Positions 45,555-53,431 of a DNA stretch of 64,000 nucleotides are shown here, in pieces. The position numbers and the translations under genes are program-made. The notes beneath the pieces are model-generated. The model was given only the letters and a program-made list of their open reading frames with translations, was not told where the DNA came from and ran no database searches. The first letter of the stretch is position 1; each line of letters begins with the position of its first letter. Source of the stretch: Pseudomonadota bacterium (GTDB lineage: Bacteria > Myxococcota_A > UBA796 > GCA-2862545); NCBI GenBank assembly GCA_947505245.1, contig CANNIZ010000012.1, positions 1 through 64,000 of the forward strand. The letters run 5' to 3'.

Positions 45555-46130
45555 TTAGCCCCGCCGAACCTGGGCCGCACGCGCCGTCGCGAGGCCGATG
45601 AGCGCCCCCGTGAGGTTCAGGCGCACGTCGTCGAGCGCGACGATGCGGTCGATCGCGAGCGTCTGCATCGCCTCGGCCGCGACCGCGGCGCCGATCAGGC
45701 CCGCCGCGACGCCCTCACCGTGCCCCCGCCGCACGTAGCCCGCGGCCCACCCGATGCCGATGAACATGACGAGGTGCACGTCACCGGCATCGAACGCGTC
45801 CCACAGCGCCCGCGCCACCAGCCTCGCCGTGGAAGGCGGGCCGGGCTCGTCCGGGGTGTGCCGCGCCCGCAGCACGTGCAACAGCGGCCCCTCCGGCGCG
45901 ATCAGCAGCGGGAGATCGACCATGCACAGGCCGAAGGTCAGCAGCGCGGCCCACCGCCGATCCGCCGTGCGCCACACCTGCCACGCCGAAAGTCCCGCGA
46001 GGCAGACCCAGCCGGTCGCGAGGCCCGCAGCGGCCACCATCCACGGCGGCTCCGGCGGCAGCAACGCGCCGAGCAGGGTCACGGTGAGCGCGCTCCACCC
46101 GAGCGCGAACGCCAGCAGCCCCCGCGTCAA
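45555..46130 (-). CDS. VanZ-like membrane protein
   Basis: 191 residues from a TTG at 46130 that overlaps the TPR gene stop (TTGA). Five hydrophobic segments are visible. The C-terminal part carries the VanZ pattern: VHLVMFIGIGWAAGY, then EAMQTLAIDRIVALDDVRLN and GALIGLA, equivalent to the E..Q....R..s..D...N..G signature. VanZ-like proteins are small membrane proteins, some linked to glycopeptide resistance; no resistance role is implied here. The upstream frame is open but not credible. Confidence 0.68.
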   Translation of the reverse strand: MTRGLLAFALGWSALTVTLLGALLPPEPPWMVAAAGLATGWVCLAGLSAWQVWRTADRRWAALLTFGLCMVDLPLLIAPEGPLLHVLRARHTPDEPGPPSTARLVARALWDAFDAGDVHLVMFIGIGWAAGYVRRGHGEGVAAGLIGAAVAAEAMQTLAIDRIVALDDVRLNLTGALIGLATARAAQVRRG

Positions 46131-47458
46131 CGCGCCGGAATCAGGCGCATCACGCGCTCCCGCCGCGCGTCTTCGGCGGGCACGCGCTCGGCGATCTCGG
46201 TCAACACCGTGATGGCGTCCGGATCGCCCTGCGCGCGGAGCACGAGGGCATCCAGGTACGTGTCCTCCCACGAGGCCGCTTCCACCTTCGCGAGCGCGTC
46301 GTCGGCGAGCTCGAGAGCCCGCGCGGTCTCGAGTCCGTCTTCGAAGTACAACGTCGCCAACGACCGCTTGATCGCCGGGTCCGGCGGCCGATACCCGCAC
46401 TTCGCAGGGTTGTCGCAACACGCGGACAACGCGTTCTCGAGCGCCTGCATGGCGGGCACGCGATGTCCACCGTCGAGGCGGATATCGGACAGCAGCACGT
46501 ACAGCTCGGGCTTCTTTCCGATGCGCGCGATCGCGTCGAGCAGCGATCGCTCCGCGCGCGCGAGCAAGGTCTCGTCGACGCTGCCCCACGTGCGACCGCG
46601 GCGAAAGCTCGCGTGCAGCACCTGCGCCAGCAGCACCTCCGAGCCCTTGATCGGGTTGTCGAGCAGCACCCGCTCAGAGCCCTCGAGGTCACCTGTGCGG
46701 GCGAGCAGCGAGGCCAGCATCGTGGCCGTATGTTCCGCGCCGATCATCTGATGCCCGCCCGCGAGCTCGGCGAACGCGCGCAGGCCCGCGATCGCGGACC
46801 GCGGGTCATCGAGCGTGATCGCACACCGCGCGCGCTCGTACACCACGAGCGGCTGCGTGTCCGGCAGCGCCAGCAACGCCTGCAGCGCGAGGTCCGGCCG
46901 ACCGTCTTCGTACGCGAGCACCGCCCCGACGAAGTCGTGGCCCATCGTCACCGCCGATGCGCGCAGCGCTGGCGGGTAGTTCTCGACGATCAGCGCGTTG
47001 CGAGCTTCCAGCTCGTGGTCGTCCGGCGACAGATCCGGCAGCCGCGGCGAGTCGCGCAGCACGCCCCGACCTACGAGTCCGAGCGGATCGACGGCGTTCG
47101 CGCGCGCGGCGTCTGCCTTCAACTTCGCGTCTTCTTGACGCCGCTCATCGCGGATCTGGCGAAGCTGCCGCCGCGTGTCCTGGAACTGCGCCTCGAGGCC
47201 GCCCTGGTGAAGCTGCTCAGCGAGCGCGAGGTGCTCTGCTACGCGCTCGTCGCCGCCGCTCTGCGCGAAGTCGATCGCGGCCTGGAGGTTCAGCTGAGCG
47301 AGCCCGTTGTTGGCGGCCCGCCGGATGCCGTCGGCGTCGCTCCCGTCGAGGCCCTCGACCTCATCCCGCGCGTCGCGCCAGTTGCCCGCGGTGAGCGCGC
47401 TCTGGCCGCGTTCGATGCGCTGCTCGCGCGTCGGAAAGAACCAGGAAAGGAGTCCCAT
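46127..47458 (-). CDS. Cytoplasmic TPR protein
   Basis: 443 residues from the ATG at 47458, which overlaps the deformylase stop (TGATG). The N-terminus MGLLSWFFPTREQRIERGQS is amphipathic and may touch the membrane. TPR-like helix pairs follow (ALTAGNWRDARDEVEGL, LAYEDGRPDLALQALLALPD, LYVLLSDIRLDGGHRVPAMQ), with a Cys-rich phrase CCDNPAKCGYRPPD near residue 355. It probably scaffolds protein contacts; partner unknown. Confidence 0.75.
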   Translation of the reverse strand: MGLLSWFFPTREQRIERGQSALTAGNWRDARDEVEGLDGSDADGIRRAANNGLAQLNLQAAIDFAQSGGDERVAEHLALAEQLHQGGLEAQFQDTRRQLRQIRDERRQEDAKLKADAARANAVDPLGLVGRGVLRDSPRLPDLSPDDHELEARNALIVENYPPALRASAVTMGHDFVGAVLAYEDGRPDLALQALLALPDTQPLVVYERARCAITLDDPRSAIAGLRAFAELAGGHQMIGAEHTATMLASLLARTGDLEGSERVLLDNPIKGSEVLLAQVLHASFRRGRTWGSVDETLLARAERSLLDAIARIGKKPELYVLLSDIRLDGGHRVPAMQALENALSACCDNPAKCGYRPPDPAIKRSLATLYFEDGLETARALELADDALAKVEAASWEDTYLDALVLRAQGDPDAITVLTEIAERVPAEDARRERVMRLIPAR

Positions 47459-48063
47459 CAACCGCCTCCGTTTTGGTCCATCTCGACCGTCTCGTCCCCA
47501 GCGACCTCCTCTTCGTCCTCTTCCTCGGGCTCGTTCGTGCCCATCTCGCGTGCGTAGTCGCTGTAGGGTCCGAACCGCCGGTACTCGCGCTGGAACATCA
47601 GCGTCTTCGGCTCGACGCGGTCGATGTACAGCACGCCGTCGAGGTGATCGCACTCGTGTTGAACGACTGTCGCCGGGAAGCCGTGAAGCTCGTAGGCCTT
47701 GGGAGTACCGTCGCGATCAAGCGCTTCGATGCGCACGTGGGCGGGGCGCTCGACGGCGCCGCGCATGCCCTCCACCGACAGGCAGCCTTCCCAAGAGCGG
47801 CGCAGTTCCGTGGCGAGCGGGGTGATCACCGGATTGACGAAGAACTCCGGCCCGGCTTCGTCGTCCAGCGTGAGCACCACGACGCGCAGCGAAACATGCA
47901 CCTGGGGCGCCGCGAGGCCGGCGCCGTCGTACTCGATCATCGTCTCGAGGAGGTCGTCGCAGAACTCCTGAAACGCTTCGGACTCGAGCATCTCCTCGTC
48001 AACCGGTTCTGCCACCATTCGCAGGACGGGGTGCCCCATCTGCGCGACACGAAGAATCGCCAA
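47458..48063 (-). CDS. def: Peptide deformylase
   Basis: 201 residues. It removes the N-formyl group from new proteins. The three motifs are present: GAGLAAPQ near residue 47, EGCLS near 91 (metal-binding Cys) and QHECDHLDG near 135 (metal-binding HExxH). A Glu/Asp-rich tail of about 30 residues extends beyond the catalytic domain. TTG start at 48063, supported by AAGGAG 5 bases upstream and the usual N-terminus AILRVAQMGHPVLR. It heads a four-gene operon. Confidence 0.95.
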   Translation of the reverse strand: MAILRVAQMGHPVLRMVAEPVDEEMLESEAFQEFCDDLLETMIEYDGAGLAAPQVHVSLRVVVLTLDDEAGPEFFVNPVITPLATELRRSWEGCLSVEGMRGAVERPAHVRIEALDRDGTPKAYELHGFPATVVQHECDHLDGVLYIDRVEPKTLMFQREYRRFGPYSDYAREMGTNEPEEEDEEEVAGDETVEMDQNGGG

Positions 48064-48115
48064 GACAACTCCTTCCGAGAAGACACTGTATGCGCGGACC
48101 GGGTAGGTGGGAAGC

Positions 48116-49033
48116 ATGGACGCACCCGCGCTCCCTCCGCCGCCTGCGATCGAGGTCCGCACCGAGACGCTGACGACCGGTCGTCTCGCCGACCGCCTGC
48201 CCGCCCGGGACGGCGCCGATCTCGTCCTGCTGTACACCGCCGAGGAGCGCGGCTCGCTCGACACCTGCGGGTGTGCCGTCCGACCTCGCGGATCGGCCGC
48301 GCGTGCGGTGGGCTACCGGAAGAGGATTCAGCGTCGCGATCCCGACGTCCCCACGCTGCTACTCGACGTCGGCGGCTGGCTCGACGACGCGATGTACCCC
48401 GACGGGACGCTGCAGGAGCACGTCCCCGCGCGGAACACGTTCATGGTCCAGGGCCTCGCACAGGGCGGTTGGGACGTGCTCGGCGTCGGGTGGCGGGACG
48501 CACCGTACCTCGCAGGTACCGACCTGCCCGAGCCCGCCGTGTCCGCGAACCTCAACGGTCCCGGGCTCGCCACCCATCACATCCTCACGGCCGGCGGCCT
48601 CACCGTCGCCGTGACTGCGGTGACCAGCGCAGGGCCGACGTGGAAACATGTCGCCGGCTGGGACGTGGCAGACCCTGTCGCAGCCCTCACCCTGCTCGTC
48701 CCCACCCTGGCGGCCGATGTGGTCGTCGTCCTCGCGTTCGACACCGACGACGCGACCCGGCAGATCGTGCGTCAGATCCCCGGCGTGGACGTGGTGATCG
48801 AGGCGGACGACTTCACCGAGCGCGCCGAGGTCCTCGGTGACGCCGACACGATCTGGGTCCGCGCCCACACCCAGGGGATGCGCCTCGGCGAGCTTCGACT
48901 CCACCTCTCCGATGGCCGGGTCACGTCGGGCGTCGATCGACAGATCGACCTCGACCACGTCATTCCGGCAGATCGAGGCCTGTGGCACCTCAAAGAGGCG
49001 CAGAAACGCGCCGTCGCCGCGCGATCGGATTGA
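48116..49033 (+). CDS. UshA-like metallophosphoesterase relative with CGC motif
   Basis: 305 residues. The segment LLYTAEERGSLDTCGCAVRPRG, then RAVGYRKRIQ and PTLLLDVGGWLDD, resembles a group of 5'-nucleotidase/UshA-type proteins with an 'E..pCGC...GG..RR' motif. Further similarity: GWDVLGVGWRDAPYL and VVVLAFDTDDATRQIVRQIP. Several metal ligands of true phosphoesterases (the initial DxHG) are not evident and there is no signal peptide, so activity is doubtful. The ATG at 48116 is chosen over GTG 48107. It is divergent from def. Confidence 0.55.
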   Translation: MDAPALPPPPAIEVRTETLTTGRLADRLPARDGADLVLLYTAEERGSLDTCGCAVRPRGSAARAVGYRKRIQRRDPDVPTLLLDVGGWLDDAMYPDGTLQEHVPARNTFMVQGLAQGGWDVLGVGWRDAPYLAGTDLPEPAVSANLNGPGLATHHILTAGGLTVAVTAVTSAGPTWKHVAGWDVADPVAALTLLVPTLAADVVVVLAFDTDDATRQIVRQIPGVDVVIEADDFTERAEVLGDADTIWVRAHTQGMRLGELRLHLSDGRVTSGVDRQIDLDHVIPADRGLWHLKEAQKRAVAARSD

Positions 49034-49080
49034 CATTGGCGCGTAGATCGGGCACCTTGGGAGACGTTTACGGAGGCGTG

Positions 49081-50223
49081 ATGCGCCGCATCTTGACCAG
49101 GCTCCCGCTCCTCGTCGCCGCCGGTTGCTCCTGCAGCGACCAGACCTTCGTCGCGCAGACGTGGGAAGACAACGCCGACGACTACGGCAAGTGGCTGTCC
49201 ATGGGCGTGTCGCCCAACGGCGATCCCGTGATGGCCTACTACGACGTCACCGCGGGTGGCGTCGGCTTCGCGATCGGCGATCTGCAGTCCGACGGCGCGG
49301 TCCGCTGGAAACACGAAGAAGTCGACGGCTTCGCCGACAGCTCAGGCCTGGATCCCGGCGACCTCGGCCAGTTCACCTCGCTCGCGGTAGCACCCGACGG
49401 AACGACGTGGATCGCCTACTACGCGCGCGGAGCGCTCAAGGTCGCCCACCGCGTGGACGGTATTTGGAGCAGCGAGGTCGCGGCTTCCGGCACGGGGCTG
49501 CACCCCGACATGGGCCAATGGGCCTCCCTGGCGCTCGACGGAGACGCCAATCCGGTCGTCGCGCACTACGACGCGGACGGCGGCACGCTCCAGGTCTCGC
49601 GGTTCGACGGCGCGGCGTGGTCCACCGAAGAAGCGGCTGTCGGCCTGCCTTACGACGGCCTGGACGCCGCCGGCGCGCCAGTGCACCGCGAAGCGAACGT
49701 CGGCATGTACGCGAACCTGCTCATCCAGGACAGCACCGAGTACATCGCGTACTACGACGCCGCTCAGCAGGATCTGCGGTTCCTCGAAGGCTTCGCTGGC
49801 GCCTACACCGCGTCCACGATCTACCACGCCGAAGGCGGAAATGTCGGCCAATGGCCCTCGCTTTGGACGGACGGCACGCGCATTCGCGTCGCGTTCGAAG
49901 ACCGCGGCAACGGCGACCTCCTCGTCGCCAAGCGCGAGGGAGCGGGCAGCTTCGAGACCGACGTCGCCGTCCAGGGTGACTTCGCCGGCTCGGACGCGGA
50001 GATCTTCGAACGCAACGGCGCCATGGCCGTCGCCTACTTCGATGGCCGCACCAACGATATGAAGCTCGCCACCGAAGGTGAGAGCGGCTGGTCTGCTGAG
50101 ACGCTTGGCGGCGCGGACGCCGCGGTGGGCTTCTTCAACGAGGTCGTAACCACCGGCGGAAAGCAGTTCGCCGCCAGCTACGACTACACGAACCACACGC
50201 TGTTCTGGAAGCCCCTGGACTGA
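49081..50223 (+). CDS. Lipoprotein with repeated beta-propeller-like units
   Basis: 380 residues. ATG 49081 follows GGAGG by 3 bases. The leader MRRILTRLPLLVAAGC has a lipobox (Cys16). The body contains about six units with the phrase D..G.P.VAYYD / W.A.Y....LKVAHR / GQWASLALDGDANPVVAHYD, consistent with a six- or seven-bladed propeller on the cell surface. Function unknown. A TTGACA at 49030 lies upstream but no good -10 follows. It is convergent with the S41 protease gene. Confidence 0.7.
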   Translation: MRRILTRLPLLVAAGCSCSDQTFVAQTWEDNADDYGKWLSMGVSPNGDPVMAYYDVTAGGVGFAIGDLQSDGAVRWKHEEVDGFADSSGLDPGDLGQFTSLAVAPDGTTWIAYYARGALKVAHRVDGIWSSEVAASGTGLHPDMGQWASLALDGDANPVVAHYDADGGTLQVSRFDGAAWSTEEAAVGLPYDGLDAAGAPVHREANVGMYANLLIQDSTEYIAYYDAAQQDLRFLEGFAGAYTASTIYHAEGGNVGQWPSLWTDGTRIRVAFEDRGNGDLLVAKREGAGSFETDVAVQGDFAGSDAEIFERNGAMAVAYFDGRTNDMKLATEGESGWSAETLGGADAAVGFFNEVVTTGGKQFAASYDYTNHTLFWKPLD

Positions 50224-50226
50224 CCC

Positions 50227-53200
50227 CTACGGGACGCGATGCAGCGTCGGCGCCGGGCCCGTCGATACGACCGCGGCTGACGCGAGATCGGGCGCCATCC
50301 AGAACGTGACGACCGACTGCGTGGCCGTGAAGCCCTGGTCGTCTGTCGCGAGCACGGTGACGGTGTTCAAGCCCGGCTTTAGCGTGAGATCCGCGGTGAA
50401 CGGCACGCTCTTGACCACACTGCCGCGCGTGCCACCTTCGTAGAACACCTTCTCGCCGGCGTTCCACACCTCGATGTGCGCGAGACCGGAGTCATCGGTG
50501 ACCACGCCGGAGACGCTCACGTGGTCGCGATCGACGGTGATCTCGGGCGCGTTCGTCACCGCGATGATCGGCGGCACTCCTACAGCTGGCACCGTGAACG
50601 GTTTCCCGGCCGAGAATTCGATGTCTTCATGCTGCGTGAAGTACGTCCAGAACTCGGAGCGCACGATCGACGCGTGGTCGTACGCCGTGGCATCCCCAAG
50701 CTCGAACTGAATCTTTTCGACTCCGCCTTCCGGCGCTTCTTTGATCAGCACCTCGAGCGAGCCCGTCCACGTCTCGCCCGGCTTGAGCGATCGCACGCAG
50801 CCCGTCGCGTACTTCGGGGGGTCCCCCTTGAGCACGCGCGGGTCCTTTGCGTCCCCGACGACGTTTCCACCGTCCACGCCAGCCTGCTCCACCGCGCAGG
50901 CGGCGCCGTCCTTCGTCCGCACGATGCCCGGCTCGGCCGTTCCGCGCGTGATGTCCACCGCCCGCCCGCTCTCGTTCTTGATGCGCATGAACGCGTCGTG
51001 CGTGGGGCCCAGCCCCTTGTTCGTGACCGAAATCCCGACGGTGAGCTTCTCGCCGACCTCGGGGATGCCGTCGCCGTCGCCACCTGGGGCGACGTCCGAC
51101 AGCGCGGCCTGCCACACCATTCGCGGCAACGCCTGACCCTGAACCGGGAGGCGCGCCTGGCGGTGCGCGATCTCGACGCCCGACACGTCCCGGAACGAGA
51201 ACTGCACCGGCGCGAGCTCCGTCGGGTGGCCTACATTCAGCGCTACAGGCTGTTCGTAGCGGCGGGTCTCGCCTGGCGCGAGCTTGCCGAAGAAGAACTC
51301 CCGCGGGCTGTAGTCGCCTTCGAACGTGGCGATCGCCGACAGGCGTGAGATCGGCGCCGTGCCGCGGTTGGTGACCTCGAGGACGACGTTCTCCTCTTCG
51401 CCGGCGACGATCACGCCGTCCGCGCCAAGGTCGAACTTCACGTCGAGATCCGCCTTCTGGACAGCGGGACCTGTCGTCCAGTCGAGGCCAAACGTCGTAA
51501 ACGCAGCCGCGAGCGAGGTGTCTCCCTCCTTCTGGTACTTGGCCACCACCGGGGCTGCCGACGCGAGCACGTCTGCGCGCCGGCTGCCGTGCGCCGCGAG
51601 CAACACGTCACGCGCGAACTGCACCTCGAAGTCCTTCGAAAGGTCGATCTCAGCAGTCTTTCGACGCTCGAGTTGGACGGCGCGGAGGTACCGCATGGAG
51701 TAGGCGGGCTCCTCGAGGCGGATGGTCGCCTGCTCGAGGTGCTTGTCTGCGTCGGCTTCGCGATGCACGCGCTCGCGGTAGTACAGCAGCGCCGTGCGAT
51801 CGGCCTTGCCGTCGTCGTTCGCGTCGCCGTCGTTCTCGGTCGACGGGGGCCTGCAAGCAACGCCTTCGCAGACGATGGACGGGATGAGCTCGATGTCGGC
51901 CGGGATGCCGACCGCCTGGATGCTCTTGTCACCGGGCGTCAGGTACTTGGAGATCGTGAGCTTGAGCTTGCTGTCGTCCGCGAACGCGTGGAGGTTCTGG
52001 ACCGACCCCTTCCCGTAGGTGCGCTCGCCGATGATGACGGCGCGCTCGTTGTTGCGGAGGGCGCCCGAGACGATCTCCGAAGCCGACGCCGAGCTCGCGT
52101 TCACCAGCACGGCGATGGGGTACTTGGGTTCGGTGCCCGTGGCGCGCGCGCTGAATTCCTCGATCTTTCGACCCGACGCGTCGACCTGGCTCACGATCAC
52201 GCCGTGGTCGAGGAACATGTCGGAAAGCTTCTGCGCCTGCGTGAGGAACCCGCCCGGGTTGTCGCGCAAGTCGAGGATGAGGCCCTTGAGGCCTCCGCTC
52301 TCGCGCTCCATCTCGGCGAGCTCGGCCGACGCCTGGGCCGCGACCTGCGCGTGGAAACCGGGCACGACGAGGTAGCCGATGTTGCCGTCCAACAGCCGCC
52401 CATCGACGGGCTTGAGCTCGATTCGCGCGCGGACGATCGTCTTCTCGATCGGGTCCGACGCACCCTCGCGCGCAATTTCGATCGTGACGGGCGTGCCGAT
52501 CGGCCCGCGCAAGCGGGAGACCGCCTCGTCGAGCGACATGTTGATGGTGGATACGCCGTCGATGCGCACGATCTGATCGTCCGCGAGGATGCCCTCCTTG
52601 TCGGCCGGCGTGCCGGGCAGCGGGTATTCGACCTTGAGCCGGCCGCGATCGTCCATGATCGTGATGCCGAGACCGCCGAATTCGCCCTGGTTGTCGACGT
52701 CCATCTCCTTGGACGCCTCGGGCGGGAGCAGACGGGAGTGCGGGTCGAGCGTTCCGAGCGTGCCGTTGACCATGGCGTACTCGATCTGCGCGAACGGGTC
52801 GCCGACCTCGTCCTCGCCCATCGGGATGTCCGCGGCCGTCAGGTTCTGCTGCAGAAGCTCGGCGACGCGCTGCAGCTCGCGCTGTAGATCCTTTCGCGTC
52901 TGGATCTTTGGGACGTCGAGCACGGTGCGGGTGGCGCCGACCTCGACGTGCACGAGCGTGCCCCCAGGCTCGCGACGGAACATGGTGACGGGGACACGCC
53001 GCTCCACCGCGCGCAGGGCGGCCGCGTACATGTCGTTGTAGTCGACCCGGGACGAATCGACGTAGCTCTCTTCGACGTAGTAGAGCGTCGACTCGAGGAG
53101 CTCGAGCTCTGCCAGGTTGCCGTAAGCGCCACCACCCGCGGCGTAGGCGTCCACGATGGGACCGCTCGCCGACGGGTTGGCGTTCGCACCGCCCGTGAGG

Positions 53201-53268
53201 GTGAAGGCCGCCACGCTGGCCACGCTGGCCACCCCGAACACCACCAGCGGACGCAGGAACCGGCTCAT
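50227..53268 (-). CDS. S41 C-terminal processing peptidase with large C-terminal extension
   Basis: 1013 residues. An N-terminal hydrophobic segment (about 6-28) acts as signal or anchor. A PDZ domain (about 195-285: GEFGGLGITIMDDRGRLKVE, ILADDQIVRIDGVS) and the S41 core follow, with LILDLRDNPGGFL, catalytic Ser in NASSASASEIVSGAL near 393 and catalytic Lys in GERTYGKGSVQ near 417. Typical CtpA enzymes stop near 450 residues; here about 550 more follow, with several Ig-like beta modules (FDLGADGVIVAGEEENVVLE, EVGEKLTVGISVTNKGLG, DRDHVSVSGVVTDDSG). The extension probably tethers or targets the protease. Own promoter proposed at 53285-53313. Confidence 0.9.
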   Translation of the reverse strand: MSRFLRPLVVFGVASVASVAAFTLTGGANANPSASGPIVDAYAAGGGAYGNLAELELLESTLYYVEESYVDSSRVDYNDMYAAALRAVERRVPVTMFRREPGGTLVHVEVGATRTVLDVPKIQTRKDLQRELQRVAELLQQNLTAADIPMGEDEVGDPFAQIEYAMVNGTLGTLDPHSRLLPPEASKEMDVDNQGEFGGLGITIMDDRGRLKVEYPLPGTPADKEGILADDQIVRIDGVSTINMSLDEAVSRLRGPIGTPVTIEIAREGASDPIEKTIVRARIELKPVDGRLLDGNIGYLVVPGFHAQVAAQASAELAEMERESGGLKGLILDLRDNPGGFLTQAQKLSDMFLDHGVIVSQVDASGRKIEEFSARATGTEPKYPIAVLVNASSASASEIVSGALRNNERAVIIGERTYGKGSVQNLHAFADDSKLKLTISKYLTPGDKSIQAVGIPADIELIPSIVCEGVACRPPSTENDGDANDDGKADRTALLYYRERVHREADADKHLEQATIRLEEPAYSMRYLRAVQLERRKTAEIDLSKDFEVQFARDVLLAAHGSRRADVLASAAPVVAKYQKEGDTSLAAAFTTFGLDWTTGPAVQKADLDVKFDLGADGVIVAGEEENVVLEVTNRGTAPISRLSAIATFEGDYSPREFFFGKLAPGETRRYEQPVALNVGHPTELAPVQFSFRDVSGVEIAHRQARLPVQGQALPRMVWQAALSDVAPGGDGDGIPEVGEKLTVGISVTNKGLGPTHDAFMRIKNESGRAVDITRGTAEPGIVRTKDGAACAVEQAGVDGGNVVGDAKDPRVLKGDPPKYATGCVRSLKPGETWTGSLEVLIKEAPEGGVEKIQFELGDATAYDHASIVRSEFWTYFTQHEDIEFSAGKPFTVPAVGVPPIIAVTNAPEITVDRDHVSVSGVVTDDSGLAHIEVWNAGEKVFYEGGTRGSVVKSVPFTADLTLKPGLNTVTVLATDDQGFTATQSVVTFWMAPDLASAAVVSTGPAPTLHRVP

Positions 53269-53284
53269 TTCACGCTCCAGTCAC

Positions 53285-53313
53285 ATCGTAGGAGCGCATG
53301 CCCACGCGGTCAA
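53285..53313 (-). promoter_or_regulatory. Sigma-70-type promoter of the S41 protease gene
   Basis: On the minus strand TTGACC (53313-53308), a 17-base spacer and TACGAT (53290-53285). Transcription would start near 53278, only about 10 bases before the ATG at 53268, with GGAG at 53278-53275. The -35 lies inside a perfect palindrome CGCGGT-CA-ACCGCG (53304-53317), which could be an operator. Confidence 0.6.
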
Positions 53314-53431
53314 CCGCGCTGACGAGCCCTGACATCACACGACGGAGGGGGACCCGGGAACCGCAGCGGAGGTGTAGAATCGGAAGCTACGCGATAGATC
53401 CCCTTCCCGCCCCTGCCTTCCCCGGTTTCCA

